Notes: generated from the letters alone by a model not told the origin. Numbered from the stretch's first letter, positions 17,868 to 27,106 are shown. The stretch is DNA of 51,450 nucleotides from an uncultured Bacteroidales bacterium (GCA_905234795.1 CAJOIQ010000012.1:1-51450), one strand, 5' to 3'. Numbers and translations: made by a program.

Positions 17868-19456
17868 TTCTTCGCGTGTCTTTTAAGGGTCTGGATGCAT
17901 TCGCGGCGGCTGATGACTACCGAGACGCCGTGGTACTCGATTTCCTCCCGGATAACCTTTTCCATATCGGGGTAATTCTTGGGCAGCGGGACAATGGTGC
18001 GGATGTGCTCCCTGGGCACGCCCAGGCCTTCGCAGATGGCCTCCAGGCGGCCCGTTCCGGCCGAATCCTGACCTCCGGTCATACCGGTGGTGAGGTTGTC
18101 GGAGATACATACTACAATATCGGCATTGGTATTGACGGCGTCCAGCAGGCCTGTCATGCCACTGTGGGTAAAGGTGGAATCGCCGATGACCGCAACGGAG
18201 GGCCAGGTACCGGCATAGGCCGATCCCTGCGCCATGGTGACGGAAGCACCCATCTCCACGCAGGTGTCCAGGGCCTGGAACGGAGGCATCCAGCCCAGGG
18301 TGTAACAGCCGATATCGCCGAACACCTTGGCATCCTTATAGTCCTTGAGGACGTTGTTGAGGGCCGTGAAGAAATCCCGGTGACCGCATCCCACGCAAAG
18401 TGCCGGGGGACGCGGAGCCACCACCTGGGAGGCGGCGGGCTGCGGAAGGGCAGGAAGACCCAGGGCGGCGCGCACGGCATCGGGCGTGAGTTCTCCATCC
18501 CGGTTCACACTGTTGTCCAGACGGCCTTTCACCGTAATTCCGGTGGGCAAAACTCCCTTGAGACGCTCTTCCACCAGGGGCTGGCCTTCCTCCAGGACCA
18601 GGATGGTTTTTACCATGGAGGCCATCTTGCGGGCCAGTTCCCACGGGAACGGATACTGGGAAACCTTGAGGACGGGATACGGGCAGCCGTCGGGGCAGTT
18701 TTCCATCAGATAATTATAGGCGATGCCACAGGCGATCACGCCCATGCTGTGGTCTTTTCCATCCTTGAAGAAATTGAAGGGGGAAACCACGGCATCCTCT
18801 TCAAAAGTGGCGTAATCCTTGATGAGCTGGCGGTTGCGTACGCGGGCATTGACGGGAAGAGTAACCCACTGGCGGGGATTCTCCGGGTATTTGAGGGGAT
18901 TCTGGTCCCGCAGCTTGTCATCGGCCTCCACCACGGCGCGGGAGTGGGACATGCGGGTGGTGAGACGGAAGAGCACGGGGATGCGGCGCTTCTCCGAATA
19001 ATCGAAGGCGGCGCGCGCCATATGATAGGCTTCCTGCTGATTGGAAGGCTCGAAGACCGGCATCATGGCAAAGGCGCCGTAGAAGCGGGAATCTTGCTCG
19101 TTCTGCGAACTGTGCATGGAAGGGTCGTCGCAGGAAGCGATGACCAGACCGCCGTTGGCGCCGGTCATGGCCGATCCCATGAAAGGATCGGCGGCAACGT
19201 TCAGTCCTACGTGCTTGAAGCAAACCAGGGCGCGCTTGCCGGCAAAGGACATGCCCAGAGCAGCCTCCATGGCCGTCTTTTCATTCCCGGACCAGCTGCA
19301 GTGAACATTGCGCTCCCGAGTAAGGGTATGGGCCTGGATATACTCCGTTATTTCCGTGGACGGCGTGCCGGGGTATGCATAAACTCCCGACAATCCGGCA
19401 TGGAGGGCTCCCAGAGCCAATGCTTCGTCTCCCAAAAGAAGATTCTTTTCTGCCAT
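17864..19456 (-). CDS. iorA: Indolepyruvate:ferredoxin oxidoreductase, alpha subunit (short form)
   Basis: A 530-residue protein. The N-terminal pyrimidine-binding domain begins LLLGDEALALGALHAGLSG and includes YPGTPSTEITEYI. The C-terminal pyrophosphate domain has CVGCGHRDFF, GDIGCYTLG, and GDSTFTHSG with a downstream Asn as the thiamin diphosphate motif. Archaeal-type IorA usually continues into a ferredoxin-like domain with two CxxCxxCxxxCP clusters; that is absent here, as the protein ends RRECIQTLKRHAKK. Electrons must therefore leave through a separate carrier or another cluster. First gene of the operon, with a perfect consensus promoter about 60 nt upstream. Confidence 0.92.
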   Translation of the reverse strand: MAEKNLLLGDEALALGALHAGLSGVYAYPGTPSTEITEYIQAHTLTRERNVHCSWSGNEKTAMEAALGMSFAGKRALVCFKHVGLNVAADPFMGSAMTGANGGLVIASCDDPSMHSSQNEQDSRFYGAFAMMPVFEPSNQQEAYHMARAAFDYSEKRRIPVLFRLTTRMSHSRAVVEADDKLRDQNPLKYPENPRQWVTLPVNARVRNRQLIKDYATFEEDAVVSPFNFFKDGKDHSMGVIACGIAYNYLMENCPDGCPYPVLKVSQYPFPWELARKMASMVKTILVLEEGQPLVEERLKGVLPTGITVKGRLDNSVNRDGELTPDAVRAALGLPALPQPAASQVVAPRPPALCVGCGHRDFFTALNNVLKDYKDAKVFGDIGCYTLGWMPPFQALDTCVEMGASVTMAQGSAYAGTWPSVAVIGDSTFTHSGMTGLLDAVNTNADIVVCISDNLTTGMTGGQDSAGTGRLEAICEGLGVPREHIRTIVPLPKNYPDMEKVIREEIEYHGVSVVISRRECIQTLKRHAKK

Positions 19457-19508
19457 AGTGTTAGTAATATGTTGTTAGTTTTGCGATTATTGCTTCCAAA
19501 TCGATTTA

Positions 19509-19539
19509 CAAATTTAAAAATTTAAAGCGGGATTCCAAA
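19509..19539 (-). promoter_or_regulatory. Promoter of the iorA operon
   Basis: On the minus strand TTTG (19539-19536), 19 nt, TAAATTTG (19516-19509) matches the Bacteroidota consensus fully. The start of transcription should be near 19502, giving a leader of about 45 nt before the iorA ATG. Confidence 0.8.
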
Positions 19540-19586
19540 TTTTACTTTAAAATATTTACTTTCTTTTTTCTTTCACGGATTTATCC

Positions 19587-19594
19587 TAAATTTG
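19587..19594 (+). promoter_or_regulatory. -7 box of the outer-membrane barrel gene, nearly leaderless
   Basis: TAAATTTG ends 4 nt before the ATG at 19599, and no later start codon precedes the signal peptide, so the transcript would be leaderless. A matching TTTG at the -33 position is not seen (CTTT only). Confidence 0.5.
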
Positions 19595-19598
19595 TAAA

Positions 19599-20879
19599 AT
19601 GAATGCGAGCATTTTCATAAAACCTAAACGCCTCCTTTTTCTGGCCGGCCTGCTGGCCGTATGCTCGCTCCATGCACAGGAAACGCCCAAAACCGGCTGG
19701 GTCTATACCCCCATGCCCAACCTCAGCTATAACACCGACCTGGGTTTGAATCTGGGTGCCTTCTGTGATTTCTTCTATTACGGAGACGGAAGTATCTATC
19801 CCAACTTCCTGCATCACGCCGGTTTCTCGGGAGCCTATGCCACCAAAGGCAGCTGGTATCTGCACGGCTATTTCGAATCCGTGGCACTCATCCCCGGGCT
19901 CCGCATCAGCACATCGGCCACCTACAGGGACGCCCGCGCCAACAATTTCTACGGATTCAACGGCATAGCCGCACCTTTTTACCCGGATATGGAACTCAAT
20001 AAGGAAACACGCACGGCCTGGTACACCAACCGCCGCCGTTTCCTTCGCGCATCGGTCGCCTTCCAGGGCAACATTTCCAGCCATCTGAACTGGGTGGGCG
20101 GCGCCGTGTTCCGCCACGTGTTGATGGGCGACTTCTCCCTCAAGAATTACGACTCCGGCAACAGTCTATACCTGGCCTACAATTCCATCGGGCTCATTGC
20201 CGATGACGAACTGGCCGGCGGCACTTCCCTGGAGCTCAAGGCCGGCATCACCTATGATACGCGGGACGTGGAACTCTTTCCCTCAAAGGGCTTCTACGGA
20301 GAAGTATTATTCATCGGCAACGCCGACCTCAGGCTGTGGAAATACAATTATCTGCAGTTGTCGGCCCACTGGAAACAGTTTATCACCCTGTGGCCGGAAC
20401 GCCTCATCTTTGCCTATCACATAGGGTGGCAGCACACCCTGGCCGGGAATCTCCCCTACTACAACCTGAACGAGCTGGCCACCATCGCCTATGCCTACGA
20501 AGAATGTTCGGGGCTGGGCAGCCGATACAGCATCCGCGGTTACCGCTACAACCGTATCGTAGCGGCCGGATATGCCTGGGCCAACATCGAGCTGCGCGTG
20601 ATTCCCTTCAAGTTCAATTTGTTCGGGCAACACTTTGACCTGGTCCTGAACCCGTTCTTGGACCTGGCCGCCATTACAAGGAACTATCGGCTGGGCCAGC
20701 AGAAAGTGCTGGGAACCCAATATTATCAGGAAAAGAAACTCCCCGTGATGGCCAGCGCCGGAATCGGGGGCAAATTGCATATGAACACCAATTTCATCCT
20801 GTCACTGGACTTCGGCAAAGCCTTTGACCCGCAGCTCAGTGACTTCATGGTAGGAATGGCAACCACTTATGTATTCTAA
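19599..20879 (+). CDS. Outer-membrane beta-barrel protein of the Omp85-like surface-antigen type, no POTRA
   Basis: A 426-residue protein with a signal peptide (residues 8-26, ending LHAQ) and then alternating aromatic/polar strands to a terminal Phe (TTYVF), as in outer-membrane barrels. SIRGYRYNRIVAAGYAWANIELR carries the RGY/F motif of the Omp85 lid loop, so it most resembles the bacterial surface antigen barrel domain. No POTRA domains are present, making it barrel-only. Function is unknown; similar proteins occur as accessory secretion or lipid-handling barrels. The next gene overlaps it by 11 nt, so a joint role with that lipoprotein hydrolase is likely. Confidence 0.8.
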   Translation: MNASIFIKPKRLLFLAGLLAVCSLHAQETPKTGWVYTPMPNLSYNTDLGLNLGAFCDFFYYGDGSIYPNFLHHAGFSGAYATKGSWYLHGYFESVALIPGLRISTSATYRDARANNFYGFNGIAAPFYPDMELNKETRTAWYTNRRRFLRASVAFQGNISSHLNWVGGAVFRHVLMGDFSLKNYDSGNSLYLAYNSIGLIADDELAGGTSLELKAGITYDTRDVELFPSKGFYGEVLFIGNADLRLWKYNYLQLSAHWKQFITLWPERLIFAYHIGWQHTLAGNLPYYNLNELATIAYAYEECSGLGSRYSIRGYRYNRIVAAGYAWANIELRVIPFKFNLFGQHFDLVLNPFLDLAAITRNYRLGQQKVLGTQYYQEKKLPVMASAGIGGKLHMNTNFILSLDFGKAFDPQLSDFMVGMATTYVF

Positions 20880-22113
20880 AACTATTACCATCCTGGCTGC
20901 TGTGCTGGTCCTTTCAGCCTGTAGCTTCAACGGCAGTTCCATCCGCCGCAGCACCCCGGACCGCCAGGGGATGAACGGGGCATACCTGTCCCTGATTGAC
21001 AGTATCGTAAACGCATCCATACAAGACGGGGACATCCCCGGCGCCGTTGTGGGCGTGGTACGCAATGGAAAACTGGTATACGAAAGAGCCTTTGGCAACA
21101 AGGCGGTGTACCCGGAGGTAGAGCCCATGACCGTGGGAACCATGTTCGACCTGGCTTCCGTCTCCAAATGCGTGGGCACCACCCTTTCCGTCATGCAACT
21201 GGTGGAACAGGGTAAACTGCGCCTGGTGGATACCGTGGCCCACTACATCCCCGGCTTCCTGCCCTGGGTGAATCCCGATACCGGAGAACGCGTGCCCATC
21301 ACCGTCCAGCACCTGCTCACCCACTCCTCTGGCCTGGAACCCTACATTCCTGACGTGAACGCCTACCTGGAAGAATTCGGTCCGGGAACCCCCGATTCCC
21401 TGATGATGGTCATCTCCACGCGCATCCAGCGCTGCTTCCGGCCCGGCACACGGCAATTGTACAGCTGCCTCAATTTCATCACCCTGCAGCACATCCTGCA
21501 GCGCATCACCGGAGAACGCCTGTGCGACTACGCCCAGAAAAACGTCTTCGACGCCCTTGGCCTCAAGCATACCACCTATTTTCCGCTGGTGCTGGAAGGG
21601 GGTGATTCATTAGTCTCCGAGGTAGCCCTTAAAGAGGTCGCCCCGACGGAGATGCAGGAGGATGGCTCCGTGCTGCGGGGACAGGTGCATGACCCTACGG
21701 CCAGACTCATCAATCTGGGCAATTCCGGCAATGCGGGCGTGTTCTCCAATGTGGAGGACCTGGCCGTCATCTGCGCGGCGCTACTGAACGACGGCAGTTA
21801 CCGGGGGCACCGGATTCTGAGCCCGCTCACGGTAAAGAGGATGTTTGAAGTGCCGCAGGGGAACGCCCCGCGCGTGGCCCGTGCACTGGGCTGGGACTGC
21901 TACTATCTGGAACCGTACACCAGCGGTGACGTATTCCCCGTGACCAGTATCCGCGGGCACACCGGATACACCGGCCCTTCCATTATCCTGGATCCGGAGA
22001 CCAACACGGCTGTCATCGTCCTGGCCCACCGCGTGCATCCGTTTGACGACGGTTCCACGTCGCGCCTGCGCAGTTCTGTCGCCTCGATAGTCGCTGCTTC
22101 CATCGGCCGATAA
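20869..22113 (+). CDS. Lipoprotein serine hydrolase of the class C beta-lactamase/esterase family
   Basis: A 414-residue protein with a lipoprotein signal (hydrophobic core then LSACS, Cys near residue 18). The serine hydrolase fold is shown by DLASVSKCVGTT (SxxK: Ser and Lys of SVSK), YSCLNF (Tyr of the YxN-like triad), and a C-terminal HTGYTG (equivalent of the KTG/HxG motif). Such proteins are usually D-amino-peptide hydrolases or esterases and rarely give drug resistance. It probably sits at the outer membrane. Its ATG lies within the last codons of the barrel gene. Confidence 0.88.
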   Translation: MYSKTITILAAVLVLSACSFNGSSIRRSTPDRQGMNGAYLSLIDSIVNASIQDGDIPGAVVGVVRNGKLVYERAFGNKAVYPEVEPMTVGTMFDLASVSKCVGTTLSVMQLVEQGKLRLVDTVAHYIPGFLPWVNPDTGERVPITVQHLLTHSSGLEPYIPDVNAYLEEFGPGTPDSLMMVISTRIQRCFRPGTRQLYSCLNFITLQHILQRITGERLCDYAQKNVFDALGLKHTTYFPLVLEGGDSLVSEVALKEVAPTEMQEDGSVLRGQVHDPTARLINLGNSGNAGVFSNVEDLAVICAALLNDGSYRGHRILSPLTVKRMFEVPQGNAPRVARALGWDCYYLEPYTSGDVFPVTSIRGHTGYTGPSIILDPETNTAVIVLAHRVHPFDDGSTSRLRSSVASIVAASIGR

Positions 22114-22116
22114 CCC

Positions 22117-22148
22117 CTTGCAAATCGGAAGCATATTTCTTAACTTTG
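22117..22148 (+). promoter_or_regulatory. Promoter of the V-type ATPase operon
   Basis: CTTG (22117-22120), 20 nt, TAACTTTG (22141-22148): one mismatch in the -33 element. A start near 22154 gives a leader of about 25 nt before the ATG at 22179. Confidence 0.7.
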
Positions 22149-22178
22149 TAAGACATAGAAAAACTAAAGAATCATTAT

Positions 22179-22781
22179 ATGGACAAACTCCAGGAACTGA
22201 CCCAGCAACTGTACAATGAGGGTCTTTCGAAAGGAAAAGAAGAGGGCGAGGCCATTGTGGCTCAAGCCAAGGCGCAGGCCGAAGAAATTGTGAAGAAGGC
22301 ACAGGAAGAGGCCGCAGCCATTGTGGAAAAGGCTCAGAAAGAAGCCGCCGACCACAAAATCAAGGTGGAAGGAGATGTGAAGATGGCGTCGGTCCAGGCC
22401 GTACAGGCCACCCGTGCCGGTATCGAGAACCTGATTGTGGCCAAGGCCACGGAACCCGTAAAGGGCATCCTGGCCGACGAAGCCTACCTCAAGGAAATCA
22501 TCACCGCCGTGGCCCAGCGCTTCAGCGCCCAGGAGAGTGCCGACATCGCCCTGGTGCTGCCGGAGAAACTCCAGAAGAATCTGGAGCCCTTCGTGAAAGG
22601 AGAACTCGCCAAAACCATCGGCAAAGGCGTAGAGGCCTCCTTCTCCAAGAAGATGGCCGGCGGCTTCAAAATCGGCCCCAAAGACGGCGGATACTTCATT
22701 TCCCTCACCGACGAAGCTTTCCAGAGCCTTATCGGCGAATACCTTCGTCCCGCCACCAAGAAGATCCTGTTTGGAGAATGA
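22179..22781 (+). CDS. V-type ATPase subunit E (peripheral stalk)
   Basis: A 200-residue protein whose first about 70 residues are an Ala/Glu/Lys-rich coiled coil (repeats such as KAQAEEIVKKAQEEAAAIVE), followed by a globular C-terminal domain; this is the layout of subunit E, the peripheral stalk that holds the catalytic head. First gene of the operon E-DUF2764-A-B-D-I-K, with its own promoter. Its stop overlaps the next start (ATGA). Confidence 0.85.
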   Translation: MDKLQELTQQLYNEGLSKGKEEGEAIVAQAKAQAEEIVKKAQEEAAAIVEKAQKEAADHKIKVEGDVKMASVQAVQATRAGIENLIVAKATEPVKGILADEAYLKEIITAVAQRFSAQESADIALVLPEKLQKNLEPFVKGELAKTIGKGVEASFSKKMAGGFKIGPKDGGYFISLTDEAFQSLIGEYLRPATKKILFGE

Positions 22782-23425
22782 GTAATTTCGAGTACATCAT
22801 CTCCAGCCTCCCCTGGCTCACCGTAGACTTCAAGTATGCCGACGGCCAGGGCTTCGGGCATGTCATCGATGAAATCAATGACAACCTGGGAGAAAAGGAT
22901 TGCGCCGTGCTGGATTTCCTGCTCAAGGGTTTCCAGCCGGACCAGCTGAACCCCGACTTCTATGCCCAGGCCCTGGGGCATCCCGTCAAGTTCATCCGGG
23001 AGTACTTCCGCTTCGACCTTAACCTGCGCAACGCCAAGGTCCGCTTCCTGAACCAGGAGTTGGGCCGGGATGCCGAGTTAGACGTGGTTACTGGAAAAGG
23101 CGGTCCCGACGACGAAGACCTGGACATTGACCTGTACCGCTTCAAGGCCGGAGAATTTGAAGAAGCCGCCAAAGTGGAAACCGCCCTGGCCTCCGGAGAC
23201 CTGCTGTCCCGGGAAAAAGAACTGGACGACATCTGCTGGGCAAAAATAAGCGCCCTGGAGACCTTCCATTACTTTGACATCACGGCTGTACTGGCCTATG
23301 TGGCCAAACTGTGCATCGTGAACCGCTGGCTGGCCCTGGACGAAAAAACGGGCCGGGAGCTGTTCCACCAGCTGGTAAGAGAGGTGCGCGGCACTTTCAA
23401 GGGAGTAGAATTCCAAGATAAATAA
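22778..23425 (+). CDS. DUF2764 protein of the V-ATPase operon
   Basis: A 215-residue soluble protein, mostly helical by composition, starting NFEYIISSLPWLTVDF. It belongs to DUF2764, found inside Bacteroidota V-ATPase operons between E and A. The subunit C (central-shaft adaptor) gene seen in other V/A-ATPases is missing in this operon, so this protein may fill that role; this is inference from position only. Coupled to the E gene by a 4-nt overlap. Confidence 0.8.
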   Translation: MSNFEYIISSLPWLTVDFKYADGQGFGHVIDEINDNLGEKDCAVLDFLLKGFQPDQLNPDFYAQALGHPVKFIREYFRFDLNLRNAKVRFLNQELGRDAELDVVTGKGGPDDEDLDIDLYRFKAGEFEEAAKVETALASGDLLSREKELDDICWAKISALETFHYFDITAVLAYVAKLCIVNRWLALDEKTGRELFHQLVREVRGTFKGVEFQDK

Positions 23426-23436
23426 AACATTACTAT

Positions 23437-25179
23437 ATGAAGACTAAAGGTATAGTTACGGGCATCGTGAGCAATCTGGTCACCGTGAAGGTGGACGGGC
23501 CCGTAGCCGAGAATGAAATCTGCTACATAGACCTTCAAGGCGTGAAGATGATGGCAGAGGTCATCAAAGTGAACGGAGATACCGCATCCGTCCAGGTGTT
23601 CGAGAGCACCCGCGGCCTCAAGAACGGAGACAGCGTGGTATTCGAGGGCCGCATGCTGGAAGTGCAGCTGGGTCCCGGCCTGCTGTCCAGCGTGTACGAC
23701 GGCCTGCAGAACAACCTGGCCACCATGACGGAGGTATTCCTGGTCCGAGGAGAATACACAGACCCCCTGGACCACCAGAAGAAGTGGGCGTTCACTCCCC
23801 TGGCCCAACCCGGAGACAGAGTGATTGCGGCCGACTGGCTGGGAGAAGTAAAGGAAGGCTGGCTGCCCCACAAGATCATGGTTCCCTTCTCCTTCAAGGG
23901 AGATTTTACCGTGAAGAGCATCAAGCCTGCCGGAGAATATACCATCGATGAGGAGATTGCCGTGCTCACCAACGAGGACGGAGAAGACGTCAAAGTGACC
24001 ATGGTCCAGAAATGGCCCGTGAAGGTGGCCGTAAAGGGCTATAAGGAAAAACCGCGTCCCAACAAGATTATGGAAACGGGCGTGCGTGTGATAGACACCA
24101 TGAACCCCATCGCCGAGGGCGGCACCGGTTTTATCCCCGGCCCCTTCGGCTGCGGAAAAACCGTGCTGCAGCACGCCATCGCCAAGCAGGGAGACGCCGA
24201 CGTCATTGTGATGGCCGCCTGCGGTGAGCGCGCCAACGAGGTGGTGGAAATCTTCACCGAGTTCCCCGAACTCATCGACCCTCACACCGGCCGTCACCTG
24301 ATGGAGCGTACCACCATCATCTGCAACACGTCCAACATGCCCGTGGCTGCCCGTGAAGCCTCTGTATACACGGCCATGACCATCTGCGAATATTACCGCG
24401 CCATGGGCCTGAAGTGCCTGCTCCTGGCCGATTCCACCTCCCGCTGGGCCCAGGCACTGCGTGAGATGAGTAACCGTATGGAGGAACTCCCCGGCGCCGA
24501 CGCCTTCCCCGTAGACCTATCGGCCATCATCTCCAACTTCTACGCCCGCGCGGGCATGGTGGTGCTGAACAACGGCCAGACGGGCGCCGTCACCTTTATC
24601 GGCACGGTATCCCCTGCCGGCGGTAACCTCAAGGAACCTGTGACCGAGAGCACCAAGAAGGCCGCCCGCTGCTTCTATGCCCTGGAACAGAACCGCGCCG
24701 ACCAAAAACGTTATCCCGCGGTGGGTCCCCTGGATTCTTACTCCAAGTATCTGGACTATCCCGAGATCAAGGAATACCTGGACCAGACCGTGGAGAAAGG
24801 CTGGGTGGACAAAGTGCTCAAGGCCAAGAACTACATCCGCCGCGGCAAGGAAGCCAGCGAACAGATCAACATTCTGGGAGACGACGGCGTGCCCATGAGC
24901 TACCACGTGAACTTCTGGAAGAGCGAGCTGGTGGACTTCGTCATCCTGCAGCAGGACGCCTTCGACGCCATCGACGCCCTGTGCCCGCTGGAGCGTCAGC
25001 GCTTCATGCTGGACCTGGTGCTGGAGATTTGCGACAAAGACTACGACTTCGAGGACTTCGAAAAATGCCGCGAGTTCTTCAAGAACCTCATCAACGAGCT
25101 GCGCCAGATGAACTATTCCGCCTACGAAAGCGAGCAGTTCTGGGCCTACAATGAATCCGTTAAGAAAATGATTGCATAG
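23437..25179 (+). CDS. V-type ATPase catalytic subunit A
   Basis: A 580-residue catalytic subunit. The P-loop is GPFGCGKT (residues 235-242) and the long non-homologous insertion typical of A subunits lies about residues 110-200. VIVMAACGERANEVVEI and LADSTSRWAQALRE are the catalytic Glu region and the switch segment. It hydrolyses or makes ATP at the A/B interface. Followed after 2 nt by B. Confidence 0.95.
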   Translation: MKTKGIVTGIVSNLVTVKVDGPVAENEICYIDLQGVKMMAEVIKVNGDTASVQVFESTRGLKNGDSVVFEGRMLEVQLGPGLLSSVYDGLQNNLATMTEVFLVRGEYTDPLDHQKKWAFTPLAQPGDRVIAADWLGEVKEGWLPHKIMVPFSFKGDFTVKSIKPAGEYTIDEEIAVLTNEDGEDVKVTMVQKWPVKVAVKGYKEKPRPNKIMETGVRVIDTMNPIAEGGTGFIPGPFGCGKTVLQHAIAKQGDADVIVMAACGERANEVVEIFTEFPELIDPHTGRHLMERTTIICNTSNMPVAAREASVYTAMTICEYYRAMGLKCLLLADSTSRWAQALREMSNRMEELPGADAFPVDLSAIISNFYARAGMVVLNNGQTGAVTFIGTVSPAGGNLKEPVTESTKKAARCFYALEQNRADQKRYPAVGPLDSYSKYLDYPEIKEYLDQTVEKGWVDKVLKAKNYIRRGKEASEQINILGDDGVPMSYHVNFWKSELVDFVILQQDAFDAIDALCPLERQRFMLDLVLEICDKDYDFEDFEKCREFFKNLINELRQMNYSAYESEQFWAYNESVKKMIA

Positions 25180-25181
25180 CC

Positions 25182-26498
25182 ATGACCAAAGCATACCAAA
25201 GAGTGTACACCAAGCTGGAGGGCATTACCAAAGCCACGGTTTCCCTCCGCGCCAAAGGAGTGAGCAACGACGAACTGGCCGTTGTGGCCGGCCGCCTGGC
25301 CCAGGTGGTCCGCACCAAGGGAGACATGGTAACCCTGCAGATTTTCTCCGGAACGGAGGGTATTCCCACCGACGCCGAGGTCGTTTTCCTGGGAGAACCC
25401 CCTACCCTTAAGGTGAGCGAGCAACTTTCCGGCCGATTCTTCGACGCCTATGGCCATCCCATCGACGGCGGGCCGGAGATCGAGGGTGAGGAACGCCAGA
25501 TCGGCGGCCCTTCCGTGAACCCCTACAAGCGTCGGCAGCCTTCCCAGCTCATCCCCACCGGTATCGCCGGCATCGACCTGAACAACACCCTGGTCTCCGG
25601 CCAGAAGATCCCCTTCTTCGCCGACCCCGACCAACCCTACAACCAGGTCATGGCCGACGTGGCCCTGCGCGCCGACGTAGACAAGATTATCCTGGGCGGC
25701 ATGGGCCTGTCCAACGACGACTACCTCTTCTTCAAACACAGCTTCGAATCGGCCGGCGCCCTGGACAAGATCATCTGCTTCATCAACACCACGGAGAATC
25801 CCCCGGTGGAACGCCTCCTGGTGCCCGATATGGCCCTCACCGCGGCCGAATACTTCGCCGTGGAGAAGAACGAGAAAGTGCTGGTGCTGCTCACCGACAT
25901 GACCCTGTATGCCGACGCCCTGTCCATCGTTTCCAACCGTATGGACCAGATTCCTTCCAAGGATTCCATGCCGGGCTCCCTGTACAGTGACCTGGCCAAG
26001 ATCTATGAAAAGGCCGTACAGCTGCCCACCGAGGGTTCCATCACCATCATCGCCGTCACCACGCTGAACGACGGAGACATCACCCACGCCATCCCGGACA
26101 ACACCGGTTACATCACCGAGGGCCAGCTTTTCCTGCGGGCCGATTCCGATACCGGCAAGGTGATCATCGACCCCTTCCGCAGCCTGTCCCGTCTGAAACA
26201 GCTGGTGCAGGGCAAGAAGACCCGCGAGGACCACTCCCAGGTGATGAACGCCTCCGTGCGTCTGTACGCCGATGCCCAGAACGCCAAGACCAAGCTGGAG
26301 AACGGCTTCGACCTTTCCGACTACGACCACCGCTGCCTGGCCTATGCCAAGGACTATGCCCGGGAGCTGCTGGCCATAGACGTAAACATCACCATTACCG
26401 AAATGCTGGATACCGCCTGGAAGCTGTTCGCCAAGTACTTCAGCCCGGCCGAAACCGGTATCAAGCAGGCACTCATTGACAAATACTGGGCTCAATAA
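25182..26498 (+). CDS. V-type ATPase subunit B
   Basis: A 438-residue non-catalytic head subunit. It has the B-type start (YQRVYTKLEGITKATVSLRA), lacks a P-loop at the equivalent site (FADPDQPYNQVM in its place), and has VLVLLTDMTLYADALSIVSNR and PSKDSMPGSLYSDLAKIYE typical of B. Its stop shares a base with the ATG of D (TAATG). Confidence 0.95.
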   Translation: MTKAYQRVYTKLEGITKATVSLRAKGVSNDELAVVAGRLAQVVRTKGDMVTLQIFSGTEGIPTDAEVVFLGEPPTLKVSEQLSGRFFDAYGHPIDGGPEIEGEERQIGGPSVNPYKRRQPSQLIPTGIAGIDLNNTLVSGQKIPFFADPDQPYNQVMADVALRADVDKIILGGMGLSNDDYLFFKHSFESAGALDKIICFINTTENPPVERLLVPDMALTAAEYFAVEKNEKVLVLLTDMTLYADALSIVSNRMDQIPSKDSMPGSLYSDLAKIYEKAVQLPTEGSITIIAVTTLNDGDITHAIPDNTGYITEGQLFLRADSDTGKVIIDPFRSLSRLKQLVQGKKTREDHSQVMNASVRLYADAQNAKTKLENGFDLSDYDHRCLAYAKDYARELLAIDVNITITEMLDTAWKLFAKYFSPAETGIKQALIDKYWAQ

Positions 26499-27106
26499 TG
26501 GCCATTAAATTCCAATACAACAAAACATCCCTGACGGAACTGGGCAAGCAGCTGAAAGTCCGCCAGCGGGCACTCCCCACGCTTCAGAACAAGGAGAGCG
26601 CCCTGCGGCTGGAAGTGCGCAAGGCCAAGGCCGACAGCGAGCGTTTGACTGCGGAATTGGAGGACGCCCTCAAGCGGTACGATTACCTGGCCGCCCTGTG
26701 GAACGAGTTCGAACCCGGCCTCATCTCCATCGTGGACGTGGATCTGTACACCAAAAAAGTAGCCGGAGTAAAGACCCCCGCCCTGGGAGATATCCACTAT
26801 GAGATCAAGCCCTTCAACGCCTTTGTGAAGCCTGCCTGGTTCGCCGACGGCGTAGCCATCCTCAAAGACCTGAGCCGCCTGGGAATAGAGAGCGAAGTCT
26901 ATCTGGAAAAGGCCCGCATCCTGGACTACCAGCGCAAGAAAACCACCCAGAAAGTGAATCTGTACGAGAAAGTGCAGATTCCCGGGTATCAGGAGGCCAT
27001 CCGCAAGATCAAGCGATATATGGAAGACGAGGAAAACCTGTCCAAAGCTTCCTCCAAAATTGTTAAAAACCGTCACGCCGAGGAAGAGGAGGCCTCCATG
27101 GTATGA
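26498..27106 (+). CDS. V-type ATPase subunit D (central rotor shaft)
   Basis: A 202-residue, strongly helical protein with long N- and C-terminal coiled-coil segments (ALRLEVRKAKADSERLTAE; EAIRKIKRYMEDEENLSKA), as expected for the rotor shaft. Its last codons overlap the start of subunit I (ATGA, 27103-27106). An AGGAGG at about 27087 serves as ribosome-binding site for the next gene. Confidence 0.88.
   Translation: MAIKFQYNKTSLTELGKQLKVRQRALPTLQNKESALRLEVRKAKADSERLTAELEDALKRYDYLAALWNEFEPGLISIVDVDLYTKKVAGVKTPALGDIHYEIKPFNAFVKPAWFADGVAILKDLSRLGIESEVYLEKARILDYQRKKTTQKVNLYEKVQIPGYQEAIRKIKRYMEDEENLSKASSKIVKNRHAEEEEASMV

Noticed and set aside
20869..22113. Antibiotic-resistance beta-lactamase
   Set aside because: The fold motifs fit the broad serine hydrolase/esterase group and the lipoprotein context is that of peptidoglycan or ester hydrolases; nothing points to a resistance enzyme.
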